NCBI GenBank assembly: GCA_016868585.1
Contig: VGGR01000002.1
Span: forward strand, 1-64,000
Length of the DNA stretch: 64,000 nucleotides
Source: Bacteroidota bacterium
GTDB taxonomy: Bacteria > Bacteroidota > Bacteroidia > Chitinophagales > Chitinophagaceae
Reading direction: 5' to 3'
Made by a program: the position numbers and the translations under genes. Positions within the stretch are counted from its first letter, which is position 1. Each line of letters begins with the position of its first letter. The notes below the pieces were generated by a model. That model was not told where the DNA came from, ran no database searches, and was given only the letters and a program-made list of their open reading frames with translations. Below are positions 53,946-61,460 of the stretch, in pieces.

Positions 53946-54701
53946 TTAGCTGTTTCGTTTCCTGGATCGAAACAGGCGAAATAATTTTTTTAACGGGTCA
54001 TAATATTTATCCGCAATTCTTTCTTTTAAAGGTATGATGGCATTGTCAGTAATGGTGATTTCCTGCGGGCAAACATTTGTGCAGCATTTTGTGATATTGC
54101 AAAAACCAATGCCATCTGTTTTCTTCAGGTCTTCTCGGCGGTCTTCCACATCCAGCGGATGCATTTCCAATGAAGCCACATGAACAAAATACCTCGGACC
54201 TGTAAAACGTTCGTGCAGATGATGTTCTCTCAATACATGGCATACATCCTGGCAGAGAAAACACTCGATGCATTTTCTGAATTCCTGCACCCGGTCAATA
54301 TCTTCCTGCGCCATTCTCCAGCTACCGTCAGCTGCATCTGGTTTGCGGGGTTTGAATTTTTTTATTTTTTTCTTGACCTCAAAATTCCAGGAAACATCTG
54401 TTACCAGGTCTTTAATTAACGGGAATGCCTTTATCGGTTGCACCAGCACAGGCTTATCAATTGGCAGCTCATTCATCCGGCACATGCACATGAGTTTTGG
54501 AATTCCATTTACTTCTGCCGAACAAGAGCCGCAATGCCCGGCTTTGCAATTCCAGCGGACCGCCAGGTCATTTGCATATTTTGCCTGTATCAGCAGGATG
54601 GCATCCAGCACAACCATGCCTTCGGAAATTTCAAGTGAATAATCCTCGAAAGTTCCGATGCTGGCATCACCACGTTGTATTTTAAATGTTGCTGTTGGCA
54701 T
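53946..54701 (-). CDS. sdhB: Succinate dehydrogenase iron-sulfur subunit, Sdh1-like type
   Basis: 251 residues. The plant-type 2Fe-2S site is C52-C57-C60-C72 (RWNCKAGHCGSCSAE...LMCMC). The second cluster region is FRKCIECFLCQDVCHVLREH (C144, C147, C150, C154), and the third is GFCNITKCCTNVCPQEITITDNAIIPLKER. The CIECFLCQ...CHV and NITKCCT stretches are those of the Sdh1 branch best known from mycobacteria, not of the usual Bacteroidota SdhB. It passes electrons from SdhA flavin to SdhC. It is the last intact gene of the operon sdhC-sdhA-sdhB. Confidence 0.9.
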   Translation of the reverse strand: MPTATFKIQRGDASIGTFEDYSLEISEGMVVLDAILLIQAKYANDLAVRWNCKAGHCGSCSAEVNGIPKLMCMCRMNELPIDKPVLVQPIKAFPLIKDLVTDVSWNFEVKKKIKKFKPRKPDAADGSWRMAQEDIDRVQEFRKCIECFLCQDVCHVLREHHLHERFTGPRYFVHVASLEMHPLDVEDRREDLKKTDGIGFCNITKCCTNVCPQEITITDNAIIPLKERIADKYYDPLKKLFRLFRSRKRNS

Positions 54702-54779
54702 ATCCCTGCCCTAAATGGGGTTCTGGTTTTTTTAAAAATTTATTTTTTTTCTCACTAAAAAAAACTTTTATAGTTCACA

Positions 54780-56591
54780 TTACTTCATTTCTTCTATGAT
54801 TTTTTTAAGGTCTTCCCGAATTTCAGGAATAGGCTCTTGCCTGATAGTCATTTCACCACTGGCATTTTGCTTTATCACTAAATTATACTTTCCGCAATTG
54901 GGATCTTTGTCAGGATAGTCTTCCCGAAAATGTGCGCCGCGGCTTTCTTTTCTTTCCAGCGCTGCCATTGTTATGGCTTCAGATGCGATCAGCATATTGC
55001 GAAGATCAAGCGCCGTATGCCAGCCCGGATTAAATTCCCTGTTGCCATTTACAAAAACGTTTGCAGATCTTTTTCTCAGCAGCCGTAAATGCTCTTTTGC
55101 CCGCAACATTTCTTCTTCATTCCGCACAATACCCACCCACTGCTGCATCATATCCTGCAGGGCAAACTGCACATCGAATGGGCTGTCTCCATTTTCCCTT
55201 TCGAAAGGCTGCAGTGCATATTTTTCAGTTTCATTAATTTGTTTTTCATCAATGGCGCCTGCTTTATTTTCTTTGGCAAATTTTGCAGCGTACTCGCCGG
55301 CTCTTTTTCCAAACACCAACAGATCAGAAAGTGAGTTACCACCAAGACGATTGGCGCCATGTAATCCTGCGCCACATTCGCCGGCAGCAAAAAGCCCCGG
55401 CAGGGTTGACATTTGTGTTTCTGCATGTACACGGATGCCCCCCATCATATAATGTGTGGTGGGCCCGATCTCCATCGGTACTTTGGTAATATCAATGTCG
55501 GCCAGTTTTTTAAACATATGAAACATGCCCGGCAATTTTTTCCTTATGTGTTCTTCCGAATTGGAAATTTTTTTCTTTATCCAGGAAATGTCCAGGTAAA
55601 CACCGCCATGCGGACTTCCTCTTCCTTCTTTTATTTCACGAACGATGCAACGGGCCACATGATCACGGGTAAGCAATTCCGGCGGACGCTTTGCATCCTT
55701 GTCCCCCTGTATATATCGCCAGCCTTCTTCTTCATTATCTGATGTTTGATTTTTATATGCATCGGGTATACTGTTGAACATGAACCGTTCTCCATTCTTG
55801 TTAAGTAAAATCCCACCCTCGCCACGAACACCCTCGGTTACCAATATGCCACGGACACTTGGCGGCCAGATCATCCCGGTCGGATGAAACTGTAAAAATT
55901 CCATGTCAATTAATTCTGCCCCGGCTTCGTATGCCAATGCATGGCCATCGCCGGTATATTCCCAGCTGTTGCTGGAAATCTTAAATGAACGGCCGACACC
56001 ACCGGTTGCCAGTATCACGGCTTTTGCATGAAATGTTTTAAATCGTCCTCTTTCTCTTTCATATCCGAATGCACCAACTACACGGTCACCATCTTTCAGT
56101 AACGTAATGATGGTGCATTCCATATGTACTTCTACCCCCTGGTAAATGCAATGGTCCTGTAATGTGCGGATCATTTCCAGCCCTGTTCTGTCGCCGACAT
56201 GTGCCAATCTTGGATATTTATGTCCACCAAAATTTCTTTGCAATATTTTTCCGTCTTCGGTGCGATCAAACAATGCACCCCATGCTTCCAGTTCTCTTAC
56301 ACAAACCGGAGCTTCCTTTGCATGGATCTCTGCCATCTGCCAGTTATTGAGATATTGGCCTCCCCGCAATGTATCTGTGAAATGTACTTTCCAGTTATCC
56401 CTGTCGTCCACATTGGCCATGGCCGCTGCAATGCCGCCTTCTGCCATTACCGTATGTGCTTTTCCCAATAATGACTTACAGATCAAACCAACAGTAACGC
56501 CTTGTGATGATGCTTCGATAGCAGCACGAAGACCGGCGCCACCGGCGCCGATGACAAGTACATCGTACTTATATGTATCGTATGATGACAA
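54780..56591 (-). CDS. sdhA: Succinate dehydrogenase flavoprotein subunit
   Basis: 603 residues. The FAD-binding motif VIGAGGAGLRAAIEAS is followed by AHTVMAEGGIAAAM (the covalent-FAD His region), the substrate region LQFHPTGMIWPPS, EGVRGEGGILLNKNGERFM, SPHGGVYLDISW, and the second FAD stretch GLFAAGECGAGLHGANRLGGNSLSDLLVF. It oxidises succinate to fumarate (or the reverse). The size and context with a five-segment SdhC point to the Sdh1 branch. It is 78 bases upstream of sdhB and 113 bases downstream of sdhC. Confidence 0.95.
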   Translation of the reverse strand: MSSYDTYKYDVLVIGAGGAGLRAAIEASSQGVTVGLICKSLLGKAHTVMAEGGIAAAMANVDDRDNWKVHFTDTLRGGQYLNNWQMAEIHAKEAPVCVRELEAWGALFDRTEDGKILQRNFGGHKYPRLAHVGDRTGLEMIRTLQDHCIYQGVEVHMECTIITLLKDGDRVVGAFGYERERGRFKTFHAKAVILATGGVGRSFKISSNSWEYTGDGHALAYEAGAELIDMEFLQFHPTGMIWPPSVRGILVTEGVRGEGGILLNKNGERFMFNSIPDAYKNQTSDNEEEGWRYIQGDKDAKRPPELLTRDHVARCIVREIKEGRGSPHGGVYLDISWIKKKISNSEEHIRKKLPGMFHMFKKLADIDITKVPMEIGPTTHYMMGGIRVHAETQMSTLPGLFAAGECGAGLHGANRLGGNSLSDLLVFGKRAGEYAAKFAKENKAGAIDEKQINETEKYALQPFERENGDSPFDVQFALQDMMQQWVGIVRNEEEMLRAKEHLRLLRKRSANVFVNGNREFNPGWHTALDLRNMLIASEAITMAALERKESRGAHFREDYPDKDPNCGKYNLVIKQNASGEMTIRQEPIPEIREDLKKIIEEMK

Positions 56592-56704
56592 TGAAAAGTT
56601 TGTGTTTATAGTTTATTGTTTTTGTTTTCAGCTTTAGCATATTTTCAATCTTAAATTCATTTTCAACAAGCTAACGATGTGCGGGAGGTTTGGAGGGGCG
56701 GCGT

Positions 56705-57517
56705 TTAAAAAATTCTCCAATCAGACCAAACCCCCATCGAACATAACCTGACATAAATATCAGTAAACCCAACCCAGAACAAACTCAACCATGCCCACAA
56801 CATATGCTTGCGGTTTAAACAACTCACACATTTATACATTTTAAAACGAACCGGTTTACCGGAAAGCCGGTCCAAAAACCCTCCAACCGCATGACGAAGC
56901 GAATGGCAGCCCAATGTATAGCCGCCCAGCAATACAACATTGACGGTTAATACCAATGTGCCCACACCTAATCCAAAAGATTTTACACCTGTATCCGGAT
57001 TGACAAACCATAATGCTTTCCATACATCAATAGAAAGAAAAACAATAAACATCAATGCGATATACATAAAGTAACGGTGAATATTCTGCATGATAAGTGG
57101 GAAAGAGTCTTCGCCGCGATAGGTTTTTCTGGGTTCTGAAACTGTGCATGAAGGAGGGTCGGCCCAGAATGCTTTATAATATGCGCCACGATAATAATAA
57201 CAGGTAAGACGAAACAATCCCGGAGCCCATAAAATCAACAATGCCGGTGACCATGGCAACCAGGTTGGCCACCAGCCAGGTATAGAGCCAAACCAGCTAT
57301 GCGAAGATTCGCCAAATAATTCAGGTGAATAAAGTGGAGAAAGATAAGGTCCATGATGATAATGATTACCCTGAAAGGCGGCCAATGTTGTGTAGATAAC
57401 AAAAGCGGAAAGGCCAAGAAAAGTAAATAACGGTTTTACCCACCACGCATCTTTGCGACTGGTGTAACCAAAACGATGGATTGTTTTTCCCAAATTCATT
57501 CCTGGCATAAAAGGCAT
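56705..57517 (-). CDS. sdhC: Succinate dehydrogenase membrane anchor subunit, Sdh1-like
   Basis: 270 residues, a single large anchor with about five membrane segments instead of the short SdhC/SdhD of other types. His and Cys residues stand out: H147 in NIHRY, GCHSLRHAVGG (C204, H205, H209) and YKCVSCLNRKH (C230, C233, H238). Mycobacterial Sdh1 has been reported to carry a Rieske-type cluster in this subunit, and the paired Cys/His here would suit that; this is inference. ATG 57508 or 57499 are alternative starts. A good promoter lies at 57586-57617. Confidence 0.85.
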   Translation of the reverse strand: MPFMPGMNLGKTIHRFGYTSRKDAWWVKPLFTFLGLSAFVIYTTLAAFQGNHYHHGPYLSPLYSPELFGESSHSWFGSIPGWWPTWLPWSPALLILWAPGLFRLTCYYYRGAYYKAFWADPPSCTVSEPRKTYRGEDSFPLIMQNIHRYFMYIALMFIVFLSIDVWKALWFVNPDTGVKSFGLGVGTLVLTVNVVLLGGYTLGCHSLRHAVGGFLDRLSGKPVRFKMYKCVSCLNRKHMLWAWLSLFWVGFTDIYVRLCSMGVWSDWRIF

Positions 57518-57585
57518 TGTTTTTATTAAGACAATCGTTCAAGCTCATTTGCTATCTTTTAAAAAAGAAGAAGATACTATCTTGG

Positions 57586-57617
57586 CAAAGATAATTCACA
57601 AAAGATAAGGAAACAAA
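57586..57617 (-). promoter_or_regulatory. Promoter of the sdhCAB operon
   Basis: On the minus strand TTTG (57614-57617) and TATCTTTG (57586-57593) are 20 bases apart, matching both Bacteroidota promoter elements. The leader before sdhC is about 65 bases. The operon therefore carries a promoter of the phylum even if its proteins are of an unusual branch. Confidence 0.6.
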
Positions 57618-57682
57618 AAGTGATGGGGTAAGACCAAAGGCTCCAATAAATTGTATTCTAATTTTTAGCGAATCATACCTAA

Positions 57683-57859
57683 GTTTCTCATTTGGTTTTG
57701 CTTCCACAAGTACACCCTGAAAAGAAAAAGCAAGCCTTAAACATGGTGGCACAAATGGATAAAGAAGGGTTTGGAGCCTGTACGAACACAGGTGCCAGTA
57801 AAGCTGTTTGTCCAAAGGGAATCTCTATCGAAAATATAGTCCGGTAGAATCGGGAGTAA
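57683..57859 (+). pseudogene. Relic of a different sdhB (C-terminal end)
   Basis: Plus-strand codons give VSHLVLLPQVHPEKKKQALN, then MVAQMDKEGFGACTNTGASK and AVCPKGISIENIVR, followed by a stop (57845-57847). This is the C-terminal end of the ordinary Bacteroidota SdhB/FrdB, whose usual text is LALLPQG...GFGxCTNTGACExxCPKGISxxNIARxNREY. The likeness continues past the stop as N-R-E and then a second stop where Tyr is usual. One cluster Cys has become Ser (TGAS). Upstream an in-frame stop precedes VSH. No start or earlier part of the gene is present. It lies on the strand opposite to the intact sdhCAB. Confidence 0.8.
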
Positions 57860-57927
57860 GGATGGCTGGCTTATCAGAAAATAAATAAAACATTGATAAC
57901 CAATTTAATTCAATGATTTATTTTATT

Positions 57928-59025
57928 TTAAACATTAAATCTGAAATGCATAACATCTCCGTCTTTTACAACATATTCCTTTCCTTCAATTCGGAGTTTG
58001 CCTGCCTCTCGACAGGCTGATTCTGAGCCATATTGGATATAATCTTGGAAGGCTATGACCTCTGCTTTGATAAAGCCTTTTTCAAAGTCAGTATGAATCA
58101 CACCGGCTGCTTGTGGAGCCTTCCAGCCTTGTTGTATGGTCCACGCTCTGACTTCTTGCACTCCCGCTGTAAAATAGGTGTAGAGGCTGAGTAATTTGTA
58201 GGCACTATGTATCAGTCGGTCCAGTGCCGGTTCTTTCATTGCATATTCCTCCATGAATAATTGCTTATCAGCAGGCTCTTCCATTTCAGTAATCTGCGCT
58301 TCAATGGAGTTATTCATAATAATCATCTCAGCATTCTCATGTAGAATGGCTTCTTGTAATGCCTTAGAAAATCGATTACCAGTATGCATCGAGGCCTCGT
58401 CCACATTTGCCACATATAAAACTGGTTTTTCAGTCAATAAAAATAGATCTGCAATAGCTGCTCTTTCTTCTTTACTGAGTTGAAGACCCCTAATATTTTT
58501 TCCTTTCTCTAATTGATCTTTACAACATAGCAGTACATCTAGTTCACCCTTAAGTTTTGGGTCAACCCGTATTAACTTTTCCCTTTTTTGAATCTTCTGC
58601 TCTACACTTTCCAGATCTTTTAATTGTAATTCTATGTCAATTATATCCTTATCACCTGCGGGGTCAATAGCTCCTTCATCTCTTAAAATATTCTCATCCT
58701 CAAAACAGCGTATTACATGTATAATGGCATCCACTTCACGAATGTTGCCTAAAAACTTATTTCCCAAACCTTCCCCTTTGCTGGCTCCGCGAACTAATCC
58801 TGCTATATCTACAATTTCAATTTGTGTTGGTATAATTTTTTGAGGTTGCACTAAGGCAGCCAATTGATTTAAACGGCTGTCAGGTACATCCACTAATCCA
58901 ACATTGGGGTCAATGGTACAGAATCGATAATTACTGGCCTGTGCTTTGGCGCTGTTGCTGACAGCGTTAAACAAAGTGCTTTTTCCAACGTTGGGTAAAC
59001 CAACAATTCCAGCCTGAAGTGCCAT
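57928..59025 (-). CDS. ychF: Redox-regulated ATPase YchF (OLA1 type)
   Basis: 365 residues from ATG 59025 (MALQAGIVGLPNVGKSTLFN), the usual YchF start and length; an upstream TTG at 59061 lies inside a promoter box and is rejected. Motifs are G1 GLPNVGKST, G3 DIAGLVRGASKGEGLGNKFL, the ATP-specifying NVDE in VLYVANVDE, and the C-terminal TGS-like domain with AWTIQQGWKAPQAAGVIHTDFEKGFI. YchF binds ribosomes and affects stress responses; its exact role is not settled. Confidence 0.96.
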   Translation of the reverse strand: MALQAGIVGLPNVGKSTLFNAVSNSAKAQASNYRFCTIDPNVGLVDVPDSRLNQLAALVQPQKIIPTQIEIVDIAGLVRGASKGEGLGNKFLGNIREVDAIIHVIRCFEDENILRDEGAIDPAGDKDIIDIELQLKDLESVEQKIQKREKLIRVDPKLKGELDVLLCCKDQLEKGKNIRGLQLSKEERAAIADLFLLTEKPVLYVANVDEASMHTGNRFSKALQEAILHENAEMIIMNNSIEAQITEMEEPADKQLFMEEYAMKEPALDRLIHSAYKLLSLYTYFTAGVQEVRAWTIQQGWKAPQAAGVIHTDFEKGFIKAEVIAFQDYIQYGSESACREAGKLRIEGKEYVVKDGDVMHFRFNV

Positions 59026-59058
59026 AAATAAGGAAGTATTACTTTTTGTAAGCGGTTG

Positions 59059-59066
59059 CAAATGTA
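59059..59066 (-). promoter_or_regulatory. -7 promoter box for ychF; decides the start
   Basis: Minus-strand TACATTTG fits TAnnTTTG and overlaps the upstream TTG, leaving ATG 59025 as the start with a leader of about 30 bases. Confidence 0.5.
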
Positions 59067-59134
59067 AAGGAATTCACTCTTCTATTTGGAACCAGCAACT
59101 TGATTTTCCTATCTTCAAGGGAACAAAATAAATT

Positions 59135-60622
59135 ATGACATTAACCAGAATTTGGGCTGCTTTTGTCCTCATAGCCTCTATAGTGGGGGGTAGCCGATTA
59201 TTGAATGGCGATGATAAGATTTTTGTAAGAATGATAACTGGCAAATCCACAGATCGGTATGATTCCACTTTTTATCTATCTGTGGGAAATCCTACACACC
59301 TGGGTTTAGCTGCGAACTATTCTACATTCCTGGCTGAATACGGGTACTTTCCTACAGTTGAACCTGCAAAAGCCAGATTGCTATTGCATGATTTTAGACA
59401 GCCGGATTCAATCGCTTATTTCACTAAACAAAATTCTACTCTTGAAGTTATTAGCTACATTGATATTCAGTCAAGACTGGTCAGAAAAGTGGATGGGGTG
59501 ATTGAAACTGCAAAGAATGCGTTCTTAGATATTATTTTACCATTAGTTGGGATTTTGGCCCTGTTCATGGGGTTTTTATCCATTGCTGAAAAGGCTGGGG
59601 GAGTCAGACTGCTTTCCAGATTGATATGGCCTTTCTTTTCCCGAATATTTCCAGAGGTACCAAAAGGACATCCTGCAACCGGGCATATGATGATGAATTT
59701 CTCTGCAAACCTTCTCAATTTGGATAACGCCGCAACACCTTTTGGCCTTAAGGCCATGGAGAGCCTGCAAGAGCTTAATCCAAATAAAAACATTGCCAGC
59801 AATGCTCAATTGATGTTTCTGGCCTTACATGCTTCTGGTTTGACCTTGATACCCGTAACGATCATGGCTTATCGTTCAGGATTAGGAGCGGCTGACCCTA
59901 CTGATATATTTATTCCCTGCATGATTGCCACTTTTGCAGCCACTATTGCAGCACTTTTCATTGTGTCATGGAGGCAAAAGATTAATTTATTTCAACCCGT
60001 TATTTTAGGATGGGTAGGGGGCATAACGGCTATAATACTCCTGCTGGTCAGTTATATAATCCGTTTGGATGCCACCGCCTCCCAACTTTTTTCCTCCCAA
60101 TTAAGTAATGGGATCATATTATTCATATTTGTTGCCATTGTACTTGGGGGATTGTACAAAAAGATAGATGTATTTGATGCATTTGTGGATGGTGCTAAAG
60201 GTGGGTTTGAAACCGCCATTCGAATTATACCCTACATTGTTGGCATGTTGGTGGCCATTAGTTTACTACGTTCCAGCGGAAGTTTTGATTATTTAATAAA
60301 TGGAATTAAGTTTTTGTTCTCAAAAACTGGAATAGATAGCCGTTTTGTAGATGGCTTACCCACTGCATTAATCAAGCCATTGAGTGGAAGCGGCGCGCGA
60401 GGAATGATGTTGGATACCATGAAAACCTTTGGCCCTGATTCGTTTGCAGGGCGCCTGGCTTCCGTTTTACAAGGTTCCTCAGATACTACCTTCTATGTGG
60501 TAGCTCTCTATTTTGGCTCAGTAAATATCCGGAATACGCGTTACGCGATTGGATCTATGCTGTTAGCTGATTTAGTTGGTGTAATCACTGCAATTATGCT
60601 TAGTTATGCATTCTTTGCCTGA
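59135..60622 (+). CDS. SpmA-SpmB fusion (nucleoside recognition domain protein)
   Basis: 495 residues with about ten hydrophobic segments. It contains two Gate/nucleoside-recognition domains: the SpmA-like first half (LDIILPLVGILALFMGFLSI, NLLNLDNAATPFGLKAMESL, MFLALHASGLTLIPVTIMAY) and the SpmB-like second half (VDGAKGGFETAIRIIPYIVGML, SGSGARGMMLDTMKTFGPDS, QGSSDTTFYVVALYFGSVNI). In spore formers these are separate genes; fused forms occur in Bacteroidota, which do not sporulate. The substrate is unknown. A shared terminator follows. Confidence 0.9.
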   Translation: MTLTRIWAAFVLIASIVGGSRLLNGDDKIFVRMITGKSTDRYDSTFYLSVGNPTHLGLAANYSTFLAEYGYFPTVEPAKARLLLHDFRQPDSIAYFTKQNSTLEVISYIDIQSRLVRKVDGVIETAKNAFLDIILPLVGILALFMGFLSIAEKAGGVRLLSRLIWPFFSRIFPEVPKGHPATGHMMMNFSANLLNLDNAATPFGLKAMESLQELNPNKNIASNAQLMFLALHASGLTLIPVTIMAYRSGLGAADPTDIFIPCMIATFAATIAALFIVSWRQKINLFQPVILGWVGGITAIILLLVSYIIRLDATASQLFSSQLSNGIILFIFVAIVLGGLYKKIDVFDAFVDGAKGGFETAIRIIPYIVGMLVAISLLRSSGSFDYLINGIKFLFSKTGIDSRFVDGLPTALIKPLSGSGARGMMLDTMKTFGPDSFAGRLASVLQGSSDTTFYVVALYFGSVNIRNTRYAIGSMLLADLVGVITAIMLSYAFFA

Positions 60623-60643
60623 CCAATAACCCATTGGGTAATT

Positions 60644-60674
60644 AAAAGAGCCGTACTACTAGTACGGCTCTTTT
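60644..60674. terminator. Bidirectional terminator between convergent genes
   Basis: A perfect 14-pair stem (AAAAGAGCCGTACT and its complement) encloses an ACT loop. Both ends carry A/T runs, so it can stop transcription from the SpmAB fusion and from the DUF4397 gene. Confidence 0.93.
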
Positions 60675-60692
60675 ATAGGTATAATCTTGGAA

Positions 60693-61442
60693 TTAATAAT
60701 TCAAGAACAAGCTTACTGTTCGGATACTTGCCCCACTAGTAGCGCGGTGAGAGCCGCGGTATACAACTGTATAGCTTCTCTTTGGTTCTAATATTGAAAT
60801 AGCTGAAGTAGCGAGTACTGTGCTGGTTCCGGCTAACCTAACCTGAAACGCTTCAGTACCAATTTTGGTAGGGTGTACAATAAATTCTGTAACGTCAGTA
60901 TACTGTAGATTTGTTGCAACAACCTCGTTTTTACCAAGGGATACAATATCAACAGCAGGGGTTACCGCCAAGCCATTATAAGCAAAGTTGGCAAAGCGCA
61001 CACGGCAAGTAGTATCTATTGGGATGTTGATGGCAGTTTCAACGGTCTTTTGCTTTACGGCTGAGATGGTGTCATAGGTGAAGATCGTATAGTTTCTTCC
61101 TCCTCTCATCACGTTGGTAAAGCTAAGTGGCACCTGGGTAGTAAGGGTCAGGGTATCCCGAATCAGGAAGTCACGTTGTCCGTCCGGGACGAAAAATCCG
61201 TAGCCCGTACTCGGAAAAACGGAACCGGAGCTAAGAGCGGATCCATTTTGAGGTTTGCTATCCACATACACGTAGTTTCTACTGGCGCCAACCGTTGCAA
61301 TATAGACTTTAGCAATGCTATTAGCACTGAGGTCGCGTTGCTGGATTATCTTTTCATCGAAGGTCTTCTCGCAGGATATCAGTACGATTCCGGCCAGCAG
61401 AAGCACTCCAAAACCGTGGATATATTTTTTATTAAGTCTCAT
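60693..61442 (-). CDS. DUF4397 lipoprotein
   Basis: 249 residues with a lipoprotein signal ending LISC (C24). The mature protein is rich in beta-strand and has the DUF4397 style: SIAKVYIATVGASRNYVYVD, VRFANFAYNGLAVTPAVDIV and EPKRSYTVVYRG. Such proteins often accompany SusC/SusD pairs, probably at the cell surface. It starts 19 bases after the SusD stop, so it belongs to that operon. Ligand unknown. Confidence 0.85.
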   Translation of the reverse strand: MRLNKKYIHGFGVLLLAGIVLISCEKTFDEKIIQQRDLSANSIAKVYIATVGASRNYVYVDSKPQNGSALSSGSVFPSTGYGFFVPDGQRDFLIRDTLTLTTQVPLSFTNVMRGGRNYTIFTYDTISAVKQKTVETAINIPIDTTCRVRFANFAYNGLAVTPAVDIVSLGKNEVVATNLQYTDVTEFIVHPTKIGTEAFQVRLAGTSTVLATSAISILEPKRSYTVVYRGSHRATSGASIRTVSLFLNY

Positions 61443-61460
61443 ACGCTTGGTTTAAATGGG

